Shown piece after piece: positions 39,113 through 47,807 of a stretch of DNA of 64,000 nucleotides. A model generated the notes under the pieces. The model worked only from the letters and a program-made list of their open reading frames with translations. It was not told where the DNA came from and did not search any database. Source of the stretch: Rubrivivax gelatinosus (lineage in GTDB: Bacteria; Pseudomonadota; Gammaproteobacteria; Burkholderiales; Burkholderiaceae_C); NCBI RefSeq assembly GCF_016583785.1, contig NZ_NRRU01000003.1, positions 1 to 64,000 of the forward strand, written 5' to 3'. The first letter of the stretch is position 1. Every line of letters starts with the position of its first letter. The position numbers were made by a program, and so were the translations under genes.

Positions 39113-40185
39113 GCCAGCGCCCAGGCCACGTGTTCGGCGGCGCGCTCGCCCGCGGCGTCGCGGCCGGCGGCCAGCGCCGCCGCCAGCAGCGGGTCGTCTT
39201 GCCGGCGCAGCGTATTGCCGGCGGCCACGGCGAGGTTGCGGCGCCAGCGCTGCCAGCCGATGCGGCGTATCGGGCTGCCTTCGGTGCGTTTCAGGAACGT
39301 GGCCTCGTCCCAGGCCCAGAGTGCGAGCAGCGTCGGTGCCGCGAGATCGGCGCGCAGGTCGAAGTCAGGCAGCGGCGCGCGGCGCGCGAACTTGTTCCAA
39401 GGGCAGGCGAGCTGGCAGTCGTCGCAGCCGTAGATGCGGCTGCCCAGCGCCGGGCGCAGTTCGAGCGGGATGGGCTCGTCGCTCTCGATCGTCAGATAGC
39501 TGATGCAGCGCCGCGCGTCGACGCGGTAGGGCGCGACGATGGCGCCGGTCGGGCAGGCGTCGAGGCAGGCCGTGCACTGGCCGCAGTGCGCCGTCTCCGG
39601 CGCCGTGACCGGCAGCGCCAGATCGACGTAGATCTCGCCCAGGAAAAACATCGAGCCGGCGTCGCGCGCCAGCGTCAGCGTGTGTTTGCCGCGCCAGCCC
39701 AGGCCGCAGCGCGAAGCGAGTTCGACTTCGAGCACCGGCGCCGAGTCGACGAAGACGCGGTGGCCGAAAGGCCCGATCTCGGCCGCCAGACGGTCGGCCA
39801 GGCCCTGCAGCCGGCTGCGCAAGACCTTGTGATAGTCGCGGCCGCGGGCATAGATCGAGATCACCGCCTCACCGGGTGCGTCGACGCGGCGGCGTTCGGT
39901 CTCGACCCAGTCGGCGGGTGTGTCGCGCGCCAGGTAGTCCATGCGCGCGCTGATCACACGCACCGTGCCCGGCACCAGTTCGGCCGGGCGTGCGCGCTTC
40001 ATGCCGTGTGCCGCCATATAGGCCATCGAGCCATGGAAACCGGCCTCCAGCCAGGCGCGCAAACCCGGCTCGGCGGCAGCCAGATCGATGTCGGCCACGC
40101 CGATCTGGGAGAATCCCGCCTCATGCGCCCAGATCCGGAGTCGCTCGAGCAACGAGGGCCCGTCGACGTGTCGTTCGGTTCGCAT
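39025..40185 (-). CDS. queG: Epoxyqueuosine reductase QueG
   Basis: QueG reduces epoxyqueuosine to queuosine in tRNA, the last step of queuosine synthesis, using cobalamin and two [4Fe-4S] clusters. The 386-residue protein has both ferredoxin motifs: CGQCTACLDACPTGAI (near 199-214) and CDDCQLACPW (near 252-261). The first catalytic region has DSAPVLEVELASRCGLGWRGKHT. The last 30-40 residues ([17 protein letters not shown]) are low-complexity and lie inside the overlap with the AEC gene, so they may be an accidental extension. Its start overlaps the divergent tsaE reading frame. Confidence 0.93.
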   Translation of the reverse strand: MRTERHVDGPSLLERLRIWAHEAGFSQIGVADIDLAAAEPGLRAWLEAGFHGSMAYMAAHGMKRARPAELVPGTVRVISARMDYLARDTPADWVETERRRVDAPGEAVISIYARGRDYHKVLRSRLQGLADRLAAEIGPFGHRVFVDSAPVLEVELASRCGLGWRGKHTLTLARDAGSMFFLGEIYVDLALPVTAPETAHCGQCTACLDACPTGAIVAPYRVDARRCISYLTIESDEPIPLELRPALGSRIYGCDDCQLACPWNKFARRAPLPDFDLRADLAAPTLLALWAWDEATFLKRTEGSPIRRIGWQRWRRNLAVAAGNTLRRQDDPLLAAALAAGRDAAGERAAEHVAWALAQRSSPSSSSASGNPAIATSVDSVTRPAT

Positions 40186-40650
40186 CCGTCGATTCTAGAA
40201 ACCCGCAGCGTCCCCTGGCCCGACGAGGCCGCCTGTGCCGCCTGGGCGGCGGCGCTCGCCTCGCGGCCGGCGATCCGCGACGCCTGCATCGAGCTCGACG
40301 GCCCGCTGGGCGCCGGCAAGACCACCTTCGTGCGCCACCTGCTGCGCGCGCTCGGTGTCACCGGCCGCATCAAGAGCCCCACCTACGCCGTCGTCGAACC
40401 TTATGCGCTGCCCGGGCTGGCGATCTCGCACTTCGACTTCTACCGCTTCGACGACCCGCGCGAGTGGGAGGACGCGGGCTTTCGCGAGCTGTTCGCGAAC
40501 CCGGGGCTGAAGCTGCTCGAATGGCCCGAGAAGGCGCGCGCGATGCTGCCGCCACCCGACCTGCGCCTGGAGATCACGCCGCAGGACGACGCCAGCCGCC
40601 GGGTGCTGGCCCAGGCCTTCAGTGCGCGCGGCGTCGCGCTGCTGCGATGA
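40123..40650 (+). CDS. tsaE: tRNA threonylcarbamoyladenosine biosynthesis ATPase TsaE
   Basis: TsaE is the P-loop ATPase that works with TsaB and TsaD to make t6A37 in tRNA. Visible are Walker A LDGPLGAGKTTFVRHLL, the switch region GRIKSPTYAVVEPY, ISHFDFYRFDDPREWEDAGF, and the Trp-bearing LLEWPEKA. With the ATG at 40123 (GGGAG 11 bases upstream) it has 175 residues. A GTG at 40168 would give 160 residues, closer to the family mean. Either start lies within the 5' end of the divergent queG. The amidase gene follows with a four-base overlap, the common tsaE-amiC order. Confidence 0.9.
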   Translation: MRPDPESLEQRGPVDVSFGSHPSILETRSVPWPDEAACAAWAAALASRPAIRDACIELDGPLGAGKTTFVRHLLRALGVTGRIKSPTYAVVEPYALPGLAISHFDFYRFDDPREWEDAGFRELFANPGLKLLEWPEKARAMLPPPDLRLEITPQDDASRRVLAQAFSARGVALLR

Positions 40651-41993
40651 AACGCCGCCGCCTCGTCACCGGTGCCGGCCAGCTCGTGCTGCTGCTGGCC
40701 GCGCCCCAGCTGGCCTGGGGTGCCGGCATCGTCGCGGTGCGTGTCTGGCCGGCGAGCGACTACACCCGGGTCACGATCGAGTCCGACGGCGCACTCGTCG
40801 CCCGGCACTTCGTCACCGAAGCGCCGGAGCGCCTGGTCATCGACCTCGAAGGGCTGGAACTGAGCCCGATGCTGCGCGACATCGTCGGCAAGATCCGCCC
40901 CGACGACCCCTACATCGCCGGCGTGCGCGTCGGCCAGTTCCAGGCCCGTGTCGTGCGGCTGGTGCTGGACCTGAAGCGCCCGGTCGCCCCGCAGCAGTTC
41001 ACGCTGGCGCCGGTGGCCGCCTACCAGCACCGGCTCGTCTTCGACCTCTACCCGACCGAGGTCCAGGACCCGCTGCTGGCGCTGATCCGCGACAAGGAAG
41101 CCGCCGAGCGCCAGGCCGCCAAGGCGGTGGAAGATGCGCTCGGCGAGCTGATCGCACGCGTCGACAAACCCGGCATCCCGCAGTCGACGGCGCCCAAGCC
41201 GCCGGTGCCGGTGCCGCCGCTGCAGACGCCAGCGCCAGCGCGCGAGACGCCGCCGACCGACGCCGAACGGCGCCGCGTCGACCGCCTGATCATCGTCGCG
41301 CTCGACCCCGGCCACGGCGGCGAGGACCCGGGCGCGATCGGCCCGACCGGGCTGCGCGAGAAAGACGTGGTGCTCGCCGTCGGCCTGGCACTGCGCGAGA
41401 AGCTCAACGCCGTGCCCGGCATGCGCGTGATGATGACGCGCGACGCCGACTTCTTCGTGCCGCTGCAGGACCGCGTGCGCAAGGCGCGGCGGGTGCAGGC
41501 CGACCTGTTCGTGTCGATCCACGCCGACGCCTTCCTGCGCCCCGAGGCGCGCGGCGCCAGCGTCTTCGCGCTCTCGACCAAGGGCGCCTCCAGCACCGCC
41601 GCACGCTGGATGGCGCAGCGCGAGAACGCCGCCGACCTGGTCGGCGGCGTCAACGTCGCCACCGTGCGCGACGCCCAGCTGCGCCAGGCGCTGCTGGACA
41701 TGAGCACGACGGCGCAGATCAAGGACAGCGTCAAGCTCGGGCGCGAAGTGCTGTCGCGGCTGGACCGCGTCGGCCGGCTGCACAAGAAGGACGTCGAGCA
41801 GGCCGGCTTCGCGGTGCTGAAGGCACCCGACATCCCGTCGATCCTGGTCGAGACCGCCTTCATCTCGAACCCGGAAGAAGAGACGCTGCTGCGCGATGCC
41901 GGCTACCGCACGCGCCTGGTCGACGCGCTCGCCACCGGCATCCGCCACTACTTCGCGAAGAACCCGCCGCTGGCGCGGCAGCGCTCGCTGTAG
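40647..41993 (+). CDS. amiC: N-acetylmuramoyl-L-alanine amidase (AmiC type)
   Basis: This periplasmic zinc amidase splits septal peptidoglycan during daughter-cell separation. The 448-residue precursor has a signal with RRR (MKRRRLVTGAGQLVLLLAAP, possible Tat substrate), an AMIN domain (about 28-135), a Pro-rich linker, and an Amidase_3 domain (about 215-440). Zinc and catalytic residues are visible in ALDPGHGGEDPGAIG, REKDVVLAVG, LFVSIHADAF and ILVETAFISNPEEE. It overlaps tsaE by four bases. Confidence 0.93.
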   Translation: MKRRRLVTGAGQLVLLLAAPQLAWGAGIVAVRVWPASDYTRVTIESDGALVARHFVTEAPERLVIDLEGLELSPMLRDIVGKIRPDDPYIAGVRVGQFQARVVRLVLDLKRPVAPQQFTLAPVAAYQHRLVFDLYPTEVQDPLLALIRDKEAAERQAAKAVEDALGELIARVDKPGIPQSTAPKPPVPVPPLQTPAPARETPPTDAERRRVDRLIIVALDPGHGGEDPGAIGPTGLREKDVVLAVGLALREKLNAVPGMRVMMTRDADFFVPLQDRVRKARRVQADLFVSIHADAFLRPEARGASVFALSTKGASSTAARWMAQRENAADLVGGVNVATVRDAQLRQALLDMSTTAQIKDSVKLGREVLSRLDRVGRLHKKDVEQAGFAVLKAPDIPSILVETAFISNPEEETLLRDAGYRTRLVDALATGIRHYFAKNPPLARQRSL

Positions 41994-42009
41994 CGGCGGG
42001 CCGCCGCCC

Positions 42010-42660
42010 TCAGGCGGCTTCGGGCCCGGCGCGGCGCGCCTTCCAGGCGCCGTAGAGCACGAACAGCCCGGGCACCAGGATCATCGCCCAGATGATCTTG
42101 CTGAGGTTGTCCTTCACCCACGGCAGGTTGCCGAACAGGTAGCCGGCGCTCGTCAGGCTGCCTATCCACAGCACCGCGCCGGTGACGTCGAACAGCGTGA
42201 AGCGGCTGCGCGTCATTTGCGCCACCCCGGCGACGAACGGCGCGAAGGTGCGGATGAACGGCATGAAGCGCCCGGCGATCAGAGTAAACCCGCCGTAACG
42301 TTCGTAAAAAGCGTGAGTGCGATTGAAAGCATTCCGATTGAAGAACCTCGACTGGTTCCAGCCGAATACACGCGGTCCGACCACCCGGCCGATCGTGTAG
42401 TTGCACTGGTTGCCCAGCACCGCCGCCGCGATCAGCAGCAGCATCGCCAGCGGCAGGTTCATCAGGCCGACACCACACATCGCCCCGACGACGAACAGCA
42501 GGGAGTCCCCGGGCAGAAAGGGCATCACGACGACGCCGGTCTCCACAAAGATGACGATGAAAAGCAGCGCATAGACCCAGGCGCCGTAAGCCTGGACGAA
42601 TGCCGCCAGATGCAGGTCCACATGAAGGACGAAGTCCATCAACCATTGCACATATTCCAT
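42010..42660 (-). CDS. DedA family membrane protein
   Basis: This 216-residue inner-membrane protein of the DedA/SNARE-associated superfamily is linked in other bacteria to undecaprenyl-phosphate or lipid flipping and envelope homeostasis. Visible are the DedA motif ETGVVVMPFLPGDSLLFVVG (acidic and Pro-Gly-Asp residues) and FYERYGGFTLIAGRFMPFIRTFAPFVAGV (Arg pair), with five or six hydrophobic segments. It converges with amiC and is divergent, 39 bases away, from the hybrid kinase gene. Confidence 0.92.
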   Translation of the reverse strand: MEYVQWLMDFVLHVDLHLAAFVQAYGAWVYALLFIVIFVETGVVVMPFLPGDSLLFVVGAMCGVGLMNLPLAMLLLIAAAVLGNQCNYTIGRVVGPRVFGWNQSRFFNRNAFNRTHAFYERYGGFTLIAGRFMPFIRTFAPFVAGVAQMTRSRFTLFDVTGAVLWIGSLTSAGYLFGNLPWVKDNLSKIIWAMILVPGLFVLYGAWKARRAGPEAA

Positions 42661-42684
42661 GACCCGGGATTATCGACCGCTGGT

Positions 42685-42690
42685 TATGCT
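42685..42690 (+). promoter_or_regulatory. Candidate -10 element of the hybrid kinase gene (possible leaderless start)
   Basis: TATGCT lies 9 bases before the kinase ATG, with no Shine-Dalgarno sequence between. Spacing from a -10 box to the start codon suits a leaderless or near-leaderless mRNA. The 39-base divergent spacer must also hold the DedA promoter. Confidence 0.3.
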
Positions 42691-42699
42691 CCCGGCGCA

Positions 42700-44496
42700 A
42701 TGACGACACTGGAACAGGCGTCGCCGGACATCGAGAGCCTGGTGCAACGCCGGCTGTTGTGCACGGCCTTGCGCAATGCGACCCGGGGCGTGTGGATGCT
42801 GCTGGTCGCGATGGGGCTGGTGGCCGCCCTCGGCTGGATGGCCGGGCGACCGCTGGCCGCCGCCGGCGCGGCGACCGTGGGCGGCATCGCGGCGCTGCTG
42901 CGGCGCTCGCTCGCACGCCGCCACGCCGACTCGCCGCCCGCCACCGATGCCGAGCTGGCGCGTGTCGCGCGCTGGCTGGACGCCACCGCGATCGCGGTCG
43001 GCACGATGTGGGCCGTCTGCACGGTCGCCGTCTATCCCGGCCTGGACGAGCAGGCGCGCACGCTGTACCTGGTGATGGTCTGCGGCTCGATCGCCTACTC
43101 GGCGCAGTTCATGGCGATGGCCGGCCGCTCCTTCGCCTGGCTGACGACGCTGCAGATCGGCGCCATCTGCGCCGTCAGCCTGCTCGTCGCGCCGGTGCGT
43201 TCGCTGCCGCTGGCGCTGCTGGCGCCGATCTACGGCCTGGCGATGCTCAGTGCCGCACGCGAGCTGCGGCTGACGATCGCCGAGTCGCTGCGCCGCGGGC
43301 TCGAGGCCGAGGCCGTCAACGTCTCGCTGCAGCGCGCCAAGCAGGCGGCCGACGCCGCCAGCATCTCCAAGTCGCAGTTCCTGGCGACGATGAGCCACGA
43401 GATGCGCACGCCGATGAACGGCATCCTCGGTGCGCTCGACCTGATGCGCGACACCCCGCTGGACAAGCGCCAGCGCAGCCTGGTGCGCACCGCGGTGGCA
43501 TCGGGCGAGTCGCTGCTGTGCATCATCGACGACGTGCTCGACCACTCGACGATCGAGTCAGGCAAGCTGAAGCTGGGCCCGGCGCCGATGTCGGTGCACG
43601 CGGTCGCCGCGTCGGCGGCGGCACTGCTGCGCTCCACCGCCGAGCAGCGCGGCCTCAAGGTCGAGCTGCAGATCGCGCCCGAGGTGCCCGACGCCGTGAT
43701 CGGCGACGCCTCGCGGCTCAAGCAGGTGCTGCTGAACCTGATCGGCAACGGCATCAAGTTCACCGAACGCGGCGGTGTCACGCTGCGCCTGAACCCGGCA
43801 TCGGCGCCCGAAGGCCGGCGCGGCGTGCGCTTCGAGGTCGCCGACAGCGGCATCGGCATCCCGGCCGACGCGATTCCGCGCCTGTTCCAGCCCTTCTCCC
43901 AGGTCGACGCCACGCGCAGCCGCAGCCACGGCGGCACCGGCCTGGGCCTGGCGATCAGCCAGCGCATCATCGAGGCGATGGGCGGGCACATCGTCGTCGA
44001 GAGCACCGAGGGCCGCGGCTCGCGCTTCGGCTTCACGCTCGCGCTGCCGCCGGCGCCCGAGCCGGTGCCGCTGCACTCGCCGATGCTCGACTCGGGGCTG
44101 ATGCCGCTGGCGCCGGCACCGGCGCTGCACGGGCGCGTGCTGCTGGTCGAGGACAACCCGGTGAACCGCCTCATCGCCGCCGAGATGCTGAAGACCTTCA
44201 GCCTCGACGTCGTCGAGGCCGAGGACGGCCAGCAGGCGCTGGAGCGCATCGACCGCGAGCACTTCGACATCGTGCTGATGGACATCCAGATGCCGGTGCT
44301 AGACGGCTACGCCGCCACCCAGCGCATCCGCGAGCGCGAGGCGCGGCTGCGGCTGGCGCGGGTGCCGATCGTCGCGCTGACGGCCAACGCCTTCGACGAG
44401 GACGCTGCCCAGTCGCTGGCCGTCGGCATGGACGCCCATCTATCCAAGCCCTACTCGCGCGAACAGCTGCGCACGCTGCTCAAGCAGTGGCTGTAG
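42700..44496 (+). CDS. Hybrid sensor histidine kinase with receiver domain
   Basis: This 598-residue inner-membrane protein has an N-terminal region of about six hydrophobic segments (residues 30-185) with no periplasmic sensor domain. A short coiled linker follows, then a HisKA domain with the phosphorylated His233 in MSHEMRTPMNGI and an ATPase domain (LLNLIGNGIKFTE, DSGIGIP, HGGTGLGLAIS). A C-terminal receiver has Asp in IVLMDIQMPVLDGY and Lys in LSKPYS. The layout resembles RpfC- or BarA-like hybrids without an HPt domain. No response regulator gene is adjacent. The ATG at 42700 begins MTTLEQASPDIE. Confidence 0.9.
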   Translation: MTTLEQASPDIESLVQRRLLCTALRNATRGVWMLLVAMGLVAALGWMAGRPLAAAGAATVGGIAALLRRSLARRHADSPPATDAELARVARWLDATAIAVGTMWAVCTVAVYPGLDEQARTLYLVMVCGSIAYSAQFMAMAGRSFAWLTTLQIGAICAVSLLVAPVRSLPLALLAPIYGLAMLSAARELRLTIAESLRRGLEAEAVNVSLQRAKQAADAASISKSQFLATMSHEMRTPMNGILGALDLMRDTPLDKRQRSLVRTAVASGESLLCIIDDVLDHSTIESGKLKLGPAPMSVHAVAASAAALLRSTAEQRGLKVELQIAPEVPDAVIGDASRLKQVLLNLIGNGIKFTERGGVTLRLNPASAPEGRRGVRFEVADSGIGIPADAIPRLFQPFSQVDATRSRSHGGTGLGLAISQRIIEAMGGHIVVESTEGRGSRFGFTLALPPAPEPVPLHSPMLDSGLMPLAPAPALHGRVLLVEDNPVNRLIAAEMLKTFSLDVVEAEDGQQALERIDREHFDIVLMDIQMPVLDGYAATQRIREREARLRLARVPIVALTANAFDEDAAQSLAVGMDAHLSKPYSREQLRTLLKQWL

Positions 44497-44543
44497 CCGG
44501 GGCCGGGCGGCGGCGCCGGACGCGGCGCGCGACACCCCCCTCC

Positions 44544-44549
44544 TACAAT
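44544..44549 (+). promoter_or_regulatory. Candidate -10 element of mutL (possible leaderless start)
   Basis: TACAAT lies 8 bases upstream of the mutL ATG (44558). No ribosome-binding site is present in the CCCGCCGG between them. If used, transcription starts at the ATG. No good -35 hexamer is seen. Confidence 0.4.
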
Positions 44550-44557
44550 CCCGCCGG

Positions 44558-46435
44558 ATGACAGAAGCGCCGCCGCCCCGCCGTCCGATCCGCGAACTGC
44601 CCGACGAACTGGTGAGCCAGATCGCCGCCGGCGAGGTCGTCGAACGGCCGGCTTCGGTGGTGCGCGAGCTGGTCGACAACGCGCTCGACGCCGGCGCCCG
44701 CGCCGTCGTCGTGCGCCTGGCCGCCGGCGGCGTGCGCAGCATCGTCGTCGAGGACGACGGTTGCGGCATCCCGGTCGAGGAACTGCCGCTGGCGCTCAAG
44801 CGCCACGCCACCAGCAAGATCGGCTCGCTGGGTGAGCTGGAAGCGGTGCGCACGATGGGTTTTCGCGGCGAAGCGCTGGCCGCGATCGCGTCGGTGTCGG
44901 AGATGGCGATCACCAGCCGCACGGCCGACGCCGGGCACGGCTGGCGCGTCGACGCGCGCAGCGGCGAGCTGCAGCCGGCGGCACGCGCCGCCGGCACCAC
45001 GATCGAGGTCCAGGAGCTGTTCTTCTCGACCCCGGCGCGGCGCAAGTTCCTGAAGAGCGAAGCGACCGAACTCGCGCACGCCGTCGAAGCGGTGCGCCGG
45101 CACGCGCTGGCCCGGCCCGACGTCGGCTTCGCCGTCTGGCACGAAGGCCGCGTCGTCGCCCAGTGGCGTGCCGCCGGCATCGAGCAGCGCCTGGCCGACG
45201 TGCTCGGGCGCGAGTTCATCGCCGCCAGCCGCACGCTGGAGGTCGCGGCCGGGCCGCTGATGCTGGCCGGCCGCGCCGGCCAGCCCGAGGCCGCGCGCAA
45301 CCGCACCGACCTGCAGTACCTGTTCGTCAACGGCCGCTACGTGCGCGACCGCCTGGTTTCGCACGCGGTGCGCGCCGCCTACGAAGACCAGCTGCACGGC
45401 AGCAAGCAGCCGGCCTATGCGCTGTTCCTGCAGATCGAGCCCGAACTCGTCGACGTCAACGTGCATCCGACCAAGATCGAGGTGCGTTTCCGCGACGGGC
45501 GCGCGGTGCACCAGGCGGTGCAGCGGGCGGTGGTGCAGACGCTGGCGGCGACACGCGCGGCGGTCGCCGCGCCGGTGGCCGAGGCCTCGCCGCCCGCACC
45601 GCCGGTCGCCGCCCTGCCGGTGGCCGACGAGACCCCGGTGCTCACGCGCCCCTCCTTTCAGCCCTCGCTGCCGCTGGTCGCGCGCGATACCCAGGCGCCG
45701 TGGCGCAGCGACGGCGCGCGCAGCACGCCGCAGGGCAGCGGCGGCCTGGCCGCATGGTCGGCGCTGCGGCCGACGCCGGCGGCGGTCGAGACCGTGCTCG
45801 AAGCGCCCGCCGCCGCGGCGCGTTCGCTGCCCGAGGCCGAACCCGCCGCGCATCCGCTGGGCGAGGCCATAGGCCAGGTCGGCGGCGTCTACGTGCTGGC
45901 GCGCAACGCCCACGGGCTGATCGTCGTCGACATGCACGCCGCGCACGAACGCATCGTCTACGAGCGCCTGAAGCAGGCGGCCGCCGCCAGCACCGCGCTG
46001 CCGGCGCAGCCGCTGCTGCTGCCGGTGAGTTTTGCCGCCACCGCGGCCGAGATCGCCACCGCCGAGGCCGAACGCGAAGCGCTGCTGGCGCTCGGGCTGG
46101 ACGTGGCGCCACTGGCGGCGACGACGCTGGTCGTGCGCAGCCGCCCGGCGGCGCTGCCCGACGCCGACGTCGCCGAGCTCGCACGTTCGGTGCTGGCCGA
46201 GTTCGAGCAGACCGGCGCCAGCCGCGCCGTCGAACGCTCGCGCGACGAGTTGCTGGCGACCATGGCCTGCCACGGCGCGGTGCGCGCCAACCGCCGGCTG
46301 ACGCTGCCCGAGATGGACGCGCTGCTGCGCCAGATGGAGGCCACCGAACGCGCCGACACCTGCAACCACGGCCGGCCGACCTGGCGCCAGCTGACGATGA
46401 AGGAACTGGATGCCCTCTTCCTGAGGGGGCGCTGA
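44558..46435 (+). CDS. mutL: DNA mismatch repair protein MutL (endonuclease type)
   Basis: MutL links mismatch recognition by MutS to strand removal. The 625-residue protein has the GHKL ATPase domain (SQIAAGEVVERPASVVRELV near 21-40; VVEDDGCGIP; TMGFRGEALAAI), a Pro/Ala-rich linker (about 335-430) and a C-terminal dimerisation domain. The C-terminal part carries endonuclease-like motifs: DMHAAHERIVYERLK in place of DQHA(X)2E(X)4E, MACHGAVRA, and TCNHGRPTW. This suggests MutL itself nicks DNA, as in species without MutH. Only the Gln of the first motif is changed, to Met. Confidence 0.95.
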   Translation: MTEAPPPRRPIRELPDELVSQIAAGEVVERPASVVRELVDNALDAGARAVVVRLAAGGVRSIVVEDDGCGIPVEELPLALKRHATSKIGSLGELEAVRTMGFRGEALAAIASVSEMAITSRTADAGHGWRVDARSGELQPAARAAGTTIEVQELFFSTPARRKFLKSEATELAHAVEAVRRHALARPDVGFAVWHEGRVVAQWRAAGIEQRLADVLGREFIAASRTLEVAAGPLMLAGRAGQPEAARNRTDLQYLFVNGRYVRDRLVSHAVRAAYEDQLHGSKQPAYALFLQIEPELVDVNVHPTKIEVRFRDGRAVHQAVQRAVVQTLAATRAAVAAPVAEASPPAPPVAALPVADETPVLTRPSFQPSLPLVARDTQAPWRSDGARSTPQGSGGLAAWSALRPTPAAVETVLEAPAAAARSLPEAEPAAHPLGEAIGQVGGVYVLARNAHGLIVVDMHAAHERIVYERLKQAAAASTALPAQPLLLPVSFAATAAEIATAEAEREALLALGLDVAPLAATTLVVRSRPAALPDADVAELARSVLAEFEQTGASRAVERSRDELLATMACHGAVRANRRLTLPEMDALLRQMEATERADTCNHGRPTWRQLTMKELDALFLRGR

Positions 46436-46438
46436 AGC

Positions 46439-46457
46439 CGCTGCCGTCACGGCAGCG
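46439..46457 (+). terminator. Hairpin after mutL
   Basis: CGCTGCCG-tca-CGGCAGCG is a perfect 8-bp stem with a 3-base loop, 3 bases after the mutL stop. No T-run follows, so termination strength is uncertain. Confidence 0.45.
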
Positions 46458-46528
46458 CCACGGGCCTGACCTAGCGTCGCGATCGCCGGACATGAGCCGG
46501 TGACGACCAACCCACAGGAGAGAGCCCG

Positions 46529-47776
46529 ATGAAGTCCCACCCGATTCGCGCGCTGGCCACGGCCGCCGCGCTGGTGCTGCCGGCGCTGGCCGCGCAGGCC
46601 GCCCCTTCGGCCGTCATCCCGCCGGCGGCCCAGCTCGGCCCGCGCCCCTTCTTCCTCGTCGACGACATGGCCGACAGCGCGCTGAAGACCGCGCTGCAGG
46701 CCTGCGCCGCCCAGCGCAGCGTGTACACCCGCAGCGACTTCGCGATCGGCCACCGCGGCGCGTCGCTGCAGTTCCCCGAGCACACGCGCGAGTCCTACAT
46801 CGCCGCCGCACGCATGGGCGCCGGCATCGTCGAGTGCGACGTCGTCTTCACCAAGGACAAGCAGCTCGTCTGCCGCCACGCGCAGAACGACCTGCACACG
46901 ACGACCAACATCCTCGCCACCGAGCTGGCGGCCAAGTGTGTCAAGCCCTTCACGCCGGCCGCCTTCGACGCCGCGGGCAACCTGGTCGCGCAGGCCAGCG
47001 CCGAATGCCGCACCAGCGAGCTGACGCTGGCCGAGTTCAAGAGCCTGCGCGGCAAGATGGACGGCTACAACCCGCGCGGCCGCACGGTGGCCGAATACAT
47101 GGCGGGCACGCCCGACTGGCGCACCAACCTGTATGCCGGCCCGACCAGCGGCACGCTGCTGACGCACAAGGAGAGCATCGAGCTCTTCAAGCAGCTGGGC
47201 GTGAAGATGACGCCGGAGCTGAAGTACCCCGCCGTGGCGATGCCTTTCGACGGCTTCACGCAGCAGGCCTACGCGCAGAAGCTGATCGACGAATACAAGG
47301 CCGCGCGCGTGCCGCCGGCGCGTGTGTTCCCGCAGTCGTTCTACCTGCCCGACGTGCAGTACTGGGTGCAAAACACCGCCTACGGCAAGCAGGCGGTCTA
47401 CCTGGACGACGCGGCGACGCCGGCCGACCTGCCCAATGCGGCGGAACTCGCCGACTACAAGGCCCAGGGCATCAACATCGTGGCGCCGCCGATCTTCGCG
47501 CTGCTCGCGACCGATGCCGCCGGCAACATCGTGCCCTCGCAGTACGCCAAGGACGCCAAGGCCGCGGGCCTGGACATCATCAGCTGGTCGCTGGAGCGCT
47601 CGGGCATCCTGGCCGACGGCAACAACGGCTCGTACTACCAGACCTTCGACAGCGCGATCAAACGCGAAGGCGACATGCTGGTGGTGCTGGACGTGCTCGC
47701 GCGCCAGGTCGGCATCCGCGGCATGTTCAGCGACTGGCCGGCGACGCCGGCCTTCTACGCCAACTGCATGAAGTGA
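46529..47776 (+). CDS. Secreted glycerophosphodiester phosphodiesterase
   Basis: This 415-residue periplasmic enzyme of the GDPD family hydrolyses glycerophosphodiesters. The signal peptide is [20 protein letters not shown], ending AAQA. Catalytic residues are visible: His-Arg in [16 protein letters not shown] (near 74-89), Glu-x-Asp in [12 protein letters not shown], and a second His in [11 protein letters not shown]. Inserted segments (residues 130-200) make it longer than E. coli GlpQ (358). LEIDE-type phosphate starvation elements are not seen upstream. A hairpin follows the stop. Confidence 0.9.
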   Translation: MKSHPIRALATAAALVLPALAAQAAPSAVIPPAAQLGPRPFFLVDDMADSALKTALQACAAQRSVYTRSDFAIGHRGASLQFPEHTRESYIAAARMGAGIVECDVVFTKDKQLVCRHAQNDLHTTTNILATELAAKCVKPFTPAAFDAAGNLVAQASAECRTSELTLAEFKSLRGKMDGYNPRGRTVAEYMAGTPDWRTNLYAGPTSGTLLTHKESIELFKQLGVKMTPELKYPAVAMPFDGFTQQAYAQKLIDEYKAARVPPARVFPQSFYLPDVQYWVQNTAYGKQAVYLDDAATPADLPNAAELADYKAQGINIVAPPIFALLATDAAGNIVPSQYAKDAKAAGLDIISWSLERSGILADGNNGSYYQTFDSAIKREGDMLVVLDVLARQVGIRGMFSDWPATPAFYANCMK

Positions 47777-47782
47777 GCGCGC

Positions 47783-47802
47783 CGGGCGCCGGCAGGCGCC
47801 CG
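47783..47802. terminator. Hairpin between convergent GDPD and otnI genes
   Basis: CGGGCGCC-ggca-GGCGCCCG is a perfect 8-bp stem with a 4-base loop, in the 31-base gap between two convergent genes. It could act in both directions, although no T-tract is present. Confidence 0.5.
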
Positions 47803-47807
47803 CGTGC

